DNA of 50,186 nucleotides, from the NCBI GenBank assembly GCA_021798915.1, contig JAJZBM010000022.1, positions 1 through 50,186 on the forward strand. Reading direction: 5' to 3'. The notes beneath the pieces were generated by a model. It made no database searches, was not told the origin of the DNA, and saw only the letters and a program-made list of their open reading frames with translations. Shown piece by piece: positions 1 through 9,100 of this stretch (the stretch's first letter is position 1; every line of letters starts with the position of its first letter). Source of the DNA: Pseudomonadota bacterium (GTDB lineage: Bacteria; Pseudomonadota; Alphaproteobacteria; Acetobacterales; Acetobacteraceae). A program made the translations under genes and the position numbers.

Positions 1-92
1 ATCCGCCGCTATATCGAGATGTGCAACGCCGACCCGGCACTCCCGCGCTGGCGTTATGGCATCGCTTCCAAGCCCCAGCCGCTGGCGGCATG
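1..92 (+). CDS. C-terminal end of a probable transposase (partial)
   Basis: The window opens inside a reading frame that runs to a TGA at 90-92. About 30 residues are visible, containing YIEMCNADP and then [10 protein letters not shown] tail of the form 'YI...N.DP...RW' resembles the C-terminus of IS630-type DDE transposases, but the fragment is too short to assign a family with confidence. The homology of the neighbouring restriction-modification pseudogene stops about 35 bases downstream, which would fit an insertion-sequence end between the two. The terminal inverted repeat itself cannot be verified because the other end lies outside the window. Confidence 0.35.
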
Positions 93-125
93 ATTCGAGT
101 CGCCAATTCGCGAACGCAGTACTAG

Positions 126-1948
126 GGTCCAGGCGATATGAATGGACGACGACAAAATACCGAGATCGTAAGCATCCGATATTCCGAAACAGACAAGCCG
201 GTTATCCGGCAGGATCGAGGCGTCGAGAAACTGGAAAATCCGGTGCTTGGCGGTTTCGACCGTCGCGATGTAGCGCGGCAGACCGGCAAGCGCCGGGCGC
301 AAATCCTTGCGTGGTTCTCCAAATAGCCACCAGTTTTCGGCATAGGCGGCACGGTTGTTCCGATCGCGCTCCGGCTTCACCGTCGCCAGAACATGCTGAT
401 AGACCTCCGGAAAACGCTGGCGCACCTCATCGGATGAAAGGCCGAACAGGTCGATCACCATCACACCGCGCGGCCGGGCGGTCAGATCGCGGCCGTTGCG
501 ATAGGGCCGGATGTGGTGTTCGAGGCCGGTTTTTCGCGCCGAGATGCCGCTCGATCGTGCGGCGTTGGAAAATCTGGGTGATGGAATTGGTGGCAACGAA
601 GCCGAAGCGGCGGAGCGTGCTGCCCTTCGCGGTCAGCAATTCGGCGGCGTGATCCCACCAATACATCACGAAATCGGCCGAATTGTTCATCTCGGGATGC
701 GCCCGCCACAAGGCTTCGGCATAGTCATCCCCGAGCCGCGCGCGGATATCCTTGCCGCCGATGAAGGGCGGATTGCCGACGATATAGTCAGACGGTGGCC
801 AGCACCTCGACCCATTCCGCGCGCAACGGCTCGATCACGGTGGCGACCACCAGCCGTTCGACATGAGCGCGCGGGGTGTAATGGGCGCCGAGCGCGCGGC
901 GTTCGGCCGGATCAAGCGCCTGTTCGAGCAGGGTGCCGAAAATCGAGGGATCGACCTCGCGCCAATTATAGTCGGCGGCGGCGCGCAGTTCGCCGATCGC
1001 GCTTTGGTCGAGCAGCAAAACGGTCTGATCCGCGAAAAACGCGCCGTTGAAACGTTTCACCCGGGTGTGGATGGCAAGGGCGATGCCACCTTTGTCCATC
1101 GCCTCCCAAAGCTGGCCGAGTTCGCGGGCGAGCAAGTCCGCCTCGGCTTCGCAGCGGCGGAGGATGGCTTTGAAGGCATCGGGCGGGAGCAGGCCGCAAT
1201 CCTCGGCAAACATGGTGAACAGGCACCGCATGAGGAAAGACGCCACGGCTTCGCGATCATGCCTCGCTTCCAACGCCCGGGATATGATGGCGAGACGTTG
1301 GGCGATCGCGCGTGTCACGCGGGCGGACTGGCGGGTCGGGTCGAGCGATCGCGGGTCGATCCAAATGCGGCGGAGCCGGTCATGGATGGCGGGGTCGCGG
1401 AGCTGGTCGAGCGTGATGCGAAATCCCTGGCGGTCGGGGAATTGCGCGTAATTTTTCCCCTGGCCGGAGAAATCGGCGTAGGTTTCGATGACGTTGCCGA
1501 CATCGCAGACCAGGATGAACGGCGGCCAACCATGATCGACCGGCAGGGAGCGGGCATAGTCGATCGCCTGGCGATGGGCGTTGAGCATCTGCACATCGAA
1601 ACCGGGGGCGGCGATGCGGGCGGATTTGGCGCGGGTGGCGCGAGGGGCGATGGTTTCGATCTCCTTGTTGCCGCCCTTCTGCCGTGTCTGCTTGGCTTCA
1701 AGAACGAAGCAGCCGCGCTTGTAGAGATCGATCCGGCCGGGCGTGGTCGTGCCATCCGGGGTGATTTTCCGCACCGCGCGCTCGAACACGTAATCATTGT
1801 CGCTGGGGGTGGCGGCGGCGGGATCGGGGCGCGGCACGTCGATTACGTCACAGAGTTCGGCAAGAAACATGGCGTAGTTCGCCCGCTCGGCCCCGCCTTC
1901 GCGGTGCTGCCAGCGGGCGATGAAGGGTTCGATCGCGGCGGCGGTCAC
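126..1948 (-). pseudogene. Decayed MmeI-like (type IIL) restriction-methyltransferase gene
   Basis: Three collinear minus-strand pieces together resemble MmeI-family fused endonuclease/N6-adenine methyltransferases. The first piece (GTG at 1948, preceded by AAGGAAG, to a stop at 788-790) has the nuclease-like segment with RIDLYKRGCFVLEAKQ (D...ExK pattern) and the helicase-like spacer, ending near LGAHYTPRAHVERLV. The second piece (about 787 to 540) resumes in another frame at DYIVGNPPFIGGK, the catalytic NPPF motif. The third piece (about 541 to 126) changes frame again and holds the C-terminal part with [19 protein letters not shown], ending at HIAW. Comparison with the family from memory indicates that the SAM-binding DPACG segment is missing at the first junction. 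The pre-recognition segment is missing at the second junction, and the 3' end is cut next to the transposase remnant. The gene is almost certainly dead. Confidence 0.85.
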
Positions 1949-2117
1949 GTCGTGGCGGCTTCCTTTACGGCGGTGGGGTCTTGCACCGAAGACGGAGAGG
2001 CGGAGGGTTCGCGGCTGCCTTCGCCATGGTTGGGCACCCCGGCAGGTCAGGGCCGATGCAGCGTTCACGCGCTGCCCGGGCCCGCGCCATGTCACCGCGG
2101 GAACGTTTCACGCCCGG

Positions 2118-2639
2118 CTATTTGAGGGCGGCGAGGCCGGCTTTGCAGGTCACGCCGTCCTGCACCGACATCCCGCCCGAGCAGCCGATGGCGCCGATCA
2201 GCTTGCCGTCGCGCACCAGCGGGAAGCCGCCTTCCACCGCAATCGCGTCGTCGAGCGAGAGCACATAAGGATGGCCGCCATCGGCGGCGTCCTGGAAGAC
2301 CTTGGTCGCGCGGCGGTACAGGGCGGCGGTGCGCGCCTTGTGCTCGGAGACCGCGATCGAGGCCTGCTGGGTGTCGTCCATGCGCTCGAAATAGACCAGT
2401 TTTCCTTCCGGGCCGACCACCGAGATCGCCATTTTCCAGTGATGGCGCGCTGCCTCTGCCTCCGCCGCGGCGGCGAGTGTCTTGGCCTCATTGAGGGTGA
2501 TCGCTGTGCCATAGGGGAGATCGAACGGCATCTGCTCAGGCACGCCGGCCGGAAGCGGGGCTTGCGCGCGGGCGGCGCCGGCGAGTGTCACCAGGGCGGC
2601 GAGCAGAAACGGGGCGGTTTTGCGGTGGATCGACGGCAT
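2118..2639 (-). CDS. Secreted GlcG/HbpS-family haem-binding-like protein
   Basis: This 173-residue protein has an N-terminal signal peptide: a basic MPSIHRK, a hydrophobic core and a likely cleavage after GAARA. The remainder matches the GlcG/HbpS (former DUF336) fold, with NEAKTLAAAAEAEAARHHW, ISVVGPEGKLVYFERMD, the KARTAALYRR helix and the glycine-rich GGFPLVRDGKLIGAIGCSGG. Secreted members bind haem or small ligands; the ligand here is not deducible. GGAGGAAA just upstream of the ATG is a good ribosome-binding site. The gene is divergent from a MarR regulator, which may control it, and a 20-bp tandem duplication lies in its leader. Confidence 0.85.
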   Translation of the reverse strand: MPSIHRKTAPFLLAALVTLAGAARAQAPLPAGVPEQMPFDLPYGTAITLNEAKTLAAAAEAEAARHHWKMAISVVGPEGKLVYFERMDDTQQASIAVSEHKARTAALYRRATKVFQDAADGGHPYVLSLDDAIAVEGGFPLVRDGKLIGAIGCSGGMSVQDGVTCKAGLAALK

Positions 2640-2652
2640 CGGGTTTCCTCCA

Positions 2653-2691
2653 GGTTTTTTACGTTCCAGTCCGGTTTTTACGTTCCAGCCC
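2653..2691. repeat. Near-exact 20-bp tandem duplication upstream of the HbpS-like gene
   Basis: Two adjacent copies of GGTTTTT(T)ACGTTCCAG(T/C)CC lie at 2653-2672 and 2673-2691. They differ by one T in the T-run and one base near the end. They sit in the leader of the HbpS-like gene, 14-52 bases before its start codon. Confidence 0.85.
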
Positions 2692-2795
2692 GGTCGGGCC
2701 GGGCTTGGCCGCTAACTCTGCGACGATTTCGCGGCGCCGGCAATCGCGCCCCGGCGGTCATTCCGAAAGCGTTGCATCGCGCGGCGGAGGCTGCT

Positions 2796-2811
2796 ATCAC
2801 GACCACGTGAT
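2796..2811. promoter_or_regulatory. Possible MarR operator (imperfect dyad)
   Basis: ATCAC-GACCAC-GTGAT is a small inverted repeat just before the MarR start codon, in the divergent spacer with the HbpS-like gene. MarR proteins commonly bind 16-20 bp dyads in such positions. The arms are only five bases long, so this is a weak candidate. Confidence 0.25.
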
Positions 2812-2817
2812 CATCGA

Positions 2818-3351
2818 ATGAACAAGACGGCCGGAGGGGGTGTGGACGATCGCGGTCAAAACTTCGGGAGGCGGCACGCTCTCGCCCCGGTCGTGCGCGC
2901 GGCGAGCAATGGGGCATCGGTAGATTACGGGGCATCGGTAGATTACACGGCGCTCGCGGAATTCCGTTTCCTGCTCCGCGGCTTCGTCGAATTCAGCGAA
3001 GTGGCGGCGCGCCATGCGGGGCTGACGCCGCGCCAGCATCAGGCATTGTTGCAGATCAAGGGATTTCCCGCCGGTCAGGCGGTCACCGTCGGGGCGCTCG
3101 CCGCGCGGCTCCATGTCCGCCACCACAGCGCCGTCGAACTCATCGACCGGCTGGAGCAGGGGGGGTTGATCGAGCGCCTCGCCGACCGGGCGGATCGGCG
3201 CCGCGTTCTGATCCGCTTGACGGCCAAATCAGAGGCGCTGCTCGAAAGTCTCGCGCTCGCCCATCAGCGGGAATTGCAGCGGCTATGCCCGGCGCTGTCC
3301 GGTCTTTTGGAGAAATTCTCGCACGCCCCGGCGGCGATGCCACGCCTCTGA
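2818..3351 (+). CDS. MarR-family transcriptional regulator
   Basis: The protein has 177 residues. The winged-helix MarR core runs from about residue 45: GLTPRQHQALLQIKG, VGALAARLHVRHHSAVELIDRLEQGGLIERL (recognition helix) and the wing DRADRRRVLIRLT, followed by a C-terminal dimerisation helix. The first 40 residues are poorly conserved and include GASVDY twice, caused by an exact 18-bp tandem duplication. An alternative GTG start at 2842 is directly preceded by GGAGGGGG and may be the true one. The gene is divergent from the HbpS-like gene. The ligand is unknown. Confidence 0.88.
   Translation: MNKTAGGGVDDRGQNFGRRHALAPVVRAASNGASVDYGASVDYTALAEFRFLLRGFVEFSEVAARHAGLTPRQHQALLQIKGFPAGQAVTVGALAARLHVRHHSAVELIDRLEQGGLIERLADRADRRRVLIRLTAKSEALLESLALAHQRELQRLCPALSGLLEKFSHAPAAMPRL
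2911..2946. repeat. Exact 18-bp tandem duplication inside the MarR gene
   Basis: GGGGCATCGGTAGATTAC occurs twice head to tail (2911-2928 and 2929-2946). Being a multiple of three, it duplicates six residues, GASVDY, in the N-terminal arm without breaking the frame. Confidence 0.97.
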
Positions 3352-3361
3352 CGCCCGGGGA

Positions 3362-4261
3362 TCAGCTTTCCTCGGCGGCGACGGCGCGGGTGGCGTGGAA
3401 ACGCCGATAATCGATATGCACCTCGCCGGCTTCCCGCCAACTCAGGATGTCTTCGAAGGCGTGGCCGAACAGGACGTCCGTTCCGTGATAGACATGGCGC
3501 GCATGCACCGTCGTCGAGGTGGTCGCATCGAGGCCGGTGACCACGGCGAGGATGACGATGTCCCCGTCCCACCATTGCGCCTGGGTCAAGCCAGCACACG
3601 GGCTTTCCGGCCCGATCGAGTGCATCACCGTCCAACTGAGCGCGAATTGCGGGTTGGTGCTGCGTTGCAGGGGGAGATCGACCATCCGGCGCAGAAGCAG
3701 CCCCTCCCGCGTCGTCACGTTCCGCGCGAGCGTGAGGTTGAGACGTGCTTCGACGATCTGATTGGCGCGGATATTGGCAAGCCGGAACATCAAGGTCGGA
3801 ACGCCGTCGACCGTGCTGATCACCAGGTTGCGGCTGAACAGGACGCGCGCCGTCGGGAGGGTGAATTTGGCGATGATGAGCCCGGTCGCGAGCGGGACGA
3901 AAAGAATGCCGAGCAGGGCTTCGGCGGTGACCAGCCAATGGGCATAGAGCGTCGCCGGATGCATGACGCCGAAGCCGATCGTTGCCATCGTCTCGACCGA
4001 AAAGAAGAAATCATCGAGCATCGAGCCCGGCGCGGCCCCGGCGACACTCCCCGGCTGGAGCGCGTAAAGCAGCGCGAAGATCAGGTTGAGCGCGAGATAG
4101 AGCGCAATGACGATGCCAAAAAACGCTCCCCAGGAGCGGACCAGCAGGAAATGATAGACGTCGCGCCAGGAATCGCGCGGCACGCCGACCCGATGGATGA
4201 TCGGCGCGCCGTCACGCAAGCGCCGGCGCGCCCGCGTGCGGGTTTGAGGACTATCCGTCAC
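3362..4261 (-). CDS. KirBac-type inward-rectifier potassium channel
   Basis: The protein has 299 residues with the bacterial Kir plan. There is a short cytoplasmic N-terminus with an amphipathic slide helix (WRDVYHFLL), an outer helix (about 44-69), and a pore helix with selectivity filter TIGFG (94-98) followed by VMHP. The inner helix (about 105-133) contains [15 protein letters not shown]-terminal immunoglobulin-like cytoplasmic domain includes [26 protein letters not shown] and the terminal HIDYRRFH. The length is normal for the family. Its ATG lies within the last codons of the upstream acyl-CoA synthetase gene (11-base overlap), so the two are probably translationally coupled. Potassium selectivity is known for the family; gating here is not predictable. 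Confidence 0.93.
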   Translation of the reverse strand: MTDSPQTRTRARRRLRDGAPIIHRVGVPRDSWRDVYHFLLVRSWGAFFGIVIALYLALNLIFALLYALQPGSVAGAAPGSMLDDFFFSVETMATIGFGVMHPATLYAHWLVTAEALLGILFVPLATGLIIAKFTLPTARVLFSRNLVISTVDGVPTLMFRLANIRANQIVEARLNLTLARNVTTREGLLLRRMVDLPLQRSTNPQFALSWTVMHSIGPESPCAGLTQAQWWDGDIVILAVVTGLDATTSTTVHARHVYHGTDVLFGHAFEDILSWREAGEVHIDYRRFHATRAVAAEES

Positions 4262-5969
4262 GCGCCGGCCCGTGCTCCTTCTCAGCGAGGCCGAGATCGG
4301 CGATCATCGTTTCACGGATGATGAATTTCTGGATTTTTCCTGTCACCGTCATCGGAAATTCGTCGACGAAGCGGATATAGCGGGGAATTTTCTGATGCGC
4401 GATCTGGCCGCGGCAGAATTCGCGGATTTCCTCCGCGGTCGCGGTTTCGCCGTCATTGAGGCGGATCCAGGCGCATAATTCCTCGCCGTATTTCGAATCT
4501 GGCAGGCCGACCACCTGCGCCGATTGCACCTTCGGATGGCGGTAGAGGAACTCCTCGACCTCGCGGGGATAGATGTTTTCGCCGCCACGGATGACGAGAT
4601 CCTTGATCCGCCCGACGATCGCGCCATAACCGTCCGCGTCGATCGTCGCGAGATCGCCGGTGTGCATCCAGCCGGCGCGATCGATCGCCTCGGCGGTCCT
4701 TTCGGGTTCGTTCCAATAGCCGAGCATCACCGAATAGCCCCGCGTGCAGAGTTCGCCCGGGGTGCCGCGCGGCACGACGCGGCCTTCGCCATCGATGATT
4801 TTGACCTCCAGATGCGGCTGGATGCGCCCCACCGTCGCCACCCGTTTTCCCACCGGATCGTCGGTCGCGCTCTGGAAACTGACCGGGCTGGTTTCGGTCA
4901 TACCGTAGGCGATGGTGATTTCGTGCAGGTTCATCCGCGCCATCACCCGCTGCATCACCGTGATCGGACAGGGCGAGCCGGCCATGATGCCGGTGCGGAG
5001 CGAGGACAGATCGAAACGCGCGAATTCGGGATGATCGAGTTCGGCGATGAACATCGTCGGCACGCCATAGAGCGCCGTGCAGCGCTCGGCGGCGACGGCT
5101 TCGAGCACCGCTAGCGGATCGAAGCCGGCGCTCGGATAGACCACGGCGGCGTGATGGGTGAGGCAGGCGAGATTGGCCATCACCATCCCGAAACAATGAT
5201 AGAGCGGCACTGGTGCGCAGACGAGATCGTCCGGCCCGAGGCGGATCGCCTCGCCGACGAAGAAGCCGTTATTGAGGATATTGTGATGGGTGAGCGTCGC
5301 GCCCTTGGGAAAGCCGGTGGTGCCGGAGGTGAACTGGATATTGATCGGGTCATCGAACTGAAGCGCCGGGGTGAGCGCGGCGAGCGCCGCCTCCGATTCC
5401 CCCGTTTTCGCGCGCGCCAGCGCGGCGAAGGGCAGAAAGCCCGGAACCACCACATCGCCGATCAGAATGGCGCGCTTAAGGTGAGGGAGGCGCGGGCTCT
5501 CGATCCTGCCCTCGGGATCGGCGAGATCGGGGATCAGCGTCCGCAGCATCGCCTCGTAATCGGAGGTCTTGAAGCTCCGCGTGAGCACGATGGCGGCGGT
5601 GCCGGAAAGGTTGAGGGCGTATTCCAGTTCGGCGACGCGATAAGCGGGATTGAGGGTGACGAGAATGAGACCGGCGCGCGCGGCGGCGTATTGGGTCAGC
5701 AGCCATTCCGCGTTGTTCGGCGACCAGATGCCGATCCGGTCGCCGCGCGCGAGGCCGAGGGCGAGCAGGCCGGCGGCGATGCGGCTGACCTCGGCGTCGA
5801 GTTCGGCGTAGGTCATGCGAATGTTCTGGTGGCGGCTGATCAGCGCGAGCCGCGCTCCCGCCACCCGCGCCGCGCGGTGGAGGGCGGCGCCGATCGTCTC
5901 GCCGAGCAGCGGCGTTGCGACGGCGCCATGAACATAGCTCATTTTTGCGTCGCGTTCATCGTCGTGCAT
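4251..5969 (-). CDS. AMP-forming acyl-CoA synthetase (fatty-acyl-CoA ligase type)
   Basis: This 572-residue adenylate-forming enzyme would activate a carboxylic acid, probably a fatty acid, to its CoA thioester using ATP. Visible motifs are the P-loop [10 protein letters not shown] (about 214-223), the A5-type [18 protein letters not shown], the hinge [15 protein letters not shown], and the catalytic lysine in VTGKIQKF near the C-terminus. The start at 5969 follows AAGGGGCGG; an internal ATG at residue 10 (MSYVHG) is an alternative. The gene heads a minus-strand pair with the KirBac gene. The chain-length preference cannot be told from sequence alone. Confidence 0.92.
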   Translation of the reverse strand: MHDDERDAKMSYVHGAVATPLLGETIGAALHRAARVAGARLALISRHQNIRMTYAELDAEVSRIAAGLLALGLARGDRIGIWSPNNAEWLLTQYAAARAGLILVTLNPAYRVAELEYALNLSGTAAIVLTRSFKTSDYEAMLRTLIPDLADPEGRIESPRLPHLKRAILIGDVVVPGFLPFAALARAKTGESEAALAALTPALQFDDPINIQFTSGTTGFPKGATLTHHNILNNGFFVGEAIRLGPDDLVCAPVPLYHCFGMVMANLACLTHHAAVVYPSAGFDPLAVLEAVAAERCTALYGVPTMFIAELDHPEFARFDLSSLRTGIMAGSPCPITVMQRVMARMNLHEITIAYGMTETSPVSFQSATDDPVGKRVATVGRIQPHLEVKIIDGEGRVVPRGTPGELCTRGYSVMLGYWNEPERTAEAIDRAGWMHTGDLATIDADGYGAIVGRIKDLVIRGGENIYPREVEEFLYRHPKVQSAQVVGLPDSKYGEELCAWIRLNDGETATAEEIREFCRGQIAHQKIPRYIRFVDEFPMTVTGKIQKFIIRETMIADLGLAEKEHGPARDG

Positions 5970-6146
5970 GATGCCGCCCCTTGGACATGGCTCATTTTTC
6001 CGATCATAACGCGTTCGCCGATGGCAAGCAAAGCCCGGCGTCGTCTCGGCCCGGCGGATCGCAGCCCGGACGCAGGCTTAACGAAGCCTATACCCGCCTT
6101 TGCCATTCTCAGGTATGAATGACTCTAAAACAATCATCGGTTCTCT

Positions 6147-9100
6147 ATGTCTGAGATCACCCGTCACGAACCGAATGCTCTCGACCTGCTCCAGGTCCAA
6201 ACCGCGATCTTGCGGGATCTGGCGGCCGGGTTTTCGGCGGATTTCCTGGCCGCGCGGGTCTGTTACCTCGCGGAACAATACGTGCCCGGGCGGATCGCCA
6301 GCATCATGGCGCTGCGCGAGGATGGCCGCCTTAGCATTTTCGCCGCCCCCAGCGCCCCGCCGGCGCTGATCGCCGCCCTCGATGGCCTCGCGCCGGGGCC
6401 TGCCTCCGGCTCCTGCGGGGCGGCGGCCTTCCATGACACGCCGATCTATGTCGATCACGCCCAGAGCGACGGCCGCTGGGCCGATCTCGCCGATGTCGCG
6501 CAGGATTTCAACATCCGCTCCTGCTGGAGCCATCCGATCTGGCAGGAGGGCCGCCTGATCGGCACTTTCGCGCTGACGGGGAGCGAGGGCGGATTGCCCG
6601 ATGCCAGTCATCGGGAATGGCTGGAACACATCGCCGCCATCGCCGGCCATATCCTGCGGGCGGCGCGTCAGCAGGCCCTACAGCAACGCCAGCATCGGCG
6701 CTTGCAGCGCCTCGTGCAGTTTCACGCCATGCTCGCGCAGGTCAATCAGGTCGCCGCCAGCCGGCCGGATCAGGCCACGTTTTATGCCGAAATCTGTCGT
6801 ATCGCGGTAACCCACGGCGAAATGCCGCTCGCCTGGATCGGCGCGCCGGACGAGACCGCCCGCTTTCAGATCCTGGCTGCGAGCGGCGCGATCCATTATC
6901 TGGATGATATTTTCATCTCCAGCGACCCGGACCGGCCGGAGGGGCAGGGGCCGGCGGGCATGGCCTGGCGAAGCGGCGCGCCGGTGGTGGCCCAAAACTT
7001 CGCGAGTGATGCGCGCTACCAACCTTGGCTGGCGCGCGCGCGTGTCTTCAAGCTGGGGGCGGCCACGGCCTTGCCGCTCAAGGTCAAGGGGCAGGCGAGG
7101 GCGCTGCTTTCGGTCTATGCGCGGGAAGAGGACGTGCTCGACGATGAATTCGCCTCTCTGCTCGGCGAACTCGCCTTCGATATCGGCCTCGCGCTCGAAG
7201 CGATCGAGCAGCAGCGGCGTCTGGAGCGCTTGCACGGCCTCTATAACGCCCTGCTCGCGGCGACCGATTCGCTTCTGTTGCAGCGCGATGAACAGGCGGT
7301 CATGCGGCGGACCTGCGAGCATCTCGCGACCTCCGGCCTGTTCGATGCGGTATGGATCGCCGGGATCGACGGCGACGGCCTGGCCCGCATGCGGCTTGGC
7401 CATGGTCAAGGGGTGCATGTGCTCGATGGCATGGCAGCGCGTCTCGACGCTGAAGACGCGCCGCTGACGGTGCGCGCCCTTCGCTCGGGGCGGCTCCATT
7501 ACTGCAATGATTATTTCGCCGATCCCTCCTTTGCTTCCTGGCAGGCGTTCCTTGAACAGCGCAACTGGGTTTCCGGCGCCGCCGTCCCGGTTTTCCGCGG
7601 CGGCGCCATCACCGCGGCCCTGGTATTCACCTCCCGCTTCGCCAATTGCTTCGATCAGGAGGTTCTCGACCTCATCGCGAAAGTCGCGCAACTGATCGGC
7701 CATGGGCTGGACGAGATCGATCTCAAGGCGCGGCTCGAGCATGAACGGCACCAGCAATTCCATCTTGCCCGCCATGACAGCCTGACCGGCCTGCCCAATC
7801 GCCTGCAATTCGAGGAGCATTTGCAGCGTGCCATCTCGCGCGCCAGGCGTCAGCGCGGTTTTCTCGCCATCGGTCTGCTCGATCTCGATGATTTCAAGCC
7901 GATCAATGATGTCTGGGGCCATTCCAGTGGCGATGCGCTGCTGCGCCAACTCGCTTCGCGTCTCCGCGCCCTGTTGCGCGAGGGCGATCTTCTCGCCCGT
8001 TTCGGCGGCGATGAATTCGTGCTCGCGATCGAGGGGCTGACCGAGGTCGGAACGCTGCCCATACTGTTGAGCCGGTTGCAATCCGCGGTCGAAAAACCCT
8101 TCGATCTCGGCGACGGGCTCAGTGTCTCGACCGCTTTCAGCCTCGGCATCGCCCTCTTTCCCGAAGACGGCGATAATCCCGATCTCTTGCTGCGCCGCGC
8201 CGACGTCGCTCTTTATGTCGCCAAAGCCAACAAGGCGCGGCGTTCGCAATGGTGGCAGCGCTGGAACGCGGAGACCCTGGCTGAGAAGGAATTCCGGTTG
8301 ACCCTGCCGGATCCCTACGGCCCCGACGCGGCGCGGGTCTTTGCGTCTTTTCCGCCGCTGACGACATTGCTGACCGAGGCCTTCGTCGCCGATTTCTACC
8401 GCCATCTGGTGGCGTATCCCAAAGGCAAGGCGATCCTCGAGCATGTCACCGAGGCCGAACTCGCGCATCTCAGAAAAAGACAGATGCAATCGCTCGCAGG
8501 TCTGCTGGATCCGGACACCAGCCGTGAGGCGTTTTTCGAATCGGCGCAACATCTCGGGCGCGTCTACGCCTTGACGAATATCGAAAGCGCGTTGATCGCC
8601 CAGGGGGTCGGCATCTTCCAGAATCTTCTCGGCCAGACCTTGATGGCGCAGCCCTTTCGCGCCGACGACCGGCAGGCCCTGCTGCAGATCGTCAATGCGC
8701 GTCTGCAGGATCTGATGGCCGCGCAAATCGCCGCCCATGAACGAACCGTCGCGACGTATCTCACGTTCCTATTGCGTGCGCCGGAGCGTGACGGCGGCCT
8801 CTGGAACAGCCGGCTCTGGGTCGATATCGCGCAGGCGCATGTGGAGGCGCTGGCGGGTCTTCCCGGTATCGTCGGCGCCGAGCTGCTCCGCCCCGACAGC
8901 AACGGCGTCTTCGAGATCGAGGTCAGCGGCGGCGCCGCGAAACAGGGCATTCAGCCGATCTGGCGGGCGGACGGACAATCCCCGCATCTCGACGACAGCC
9001 ATCCGCGCGGCCGCGGCCTGCTCGCCACCGCCTGGCGCAGTCTGGAAATTCAAACCTGCCCCAATTACGCGACCGATCCCCGCGTTTTGCCCTGGCGCGA

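Noticed and set aside
6678-8738. Long minus-strand open frame opposite the GGDEF-EAL gene
   Set aside because: No family resemblance and low-complexity composition typical of antisense frames in GC-rich DNA. The plus-strand protein is clearly real.
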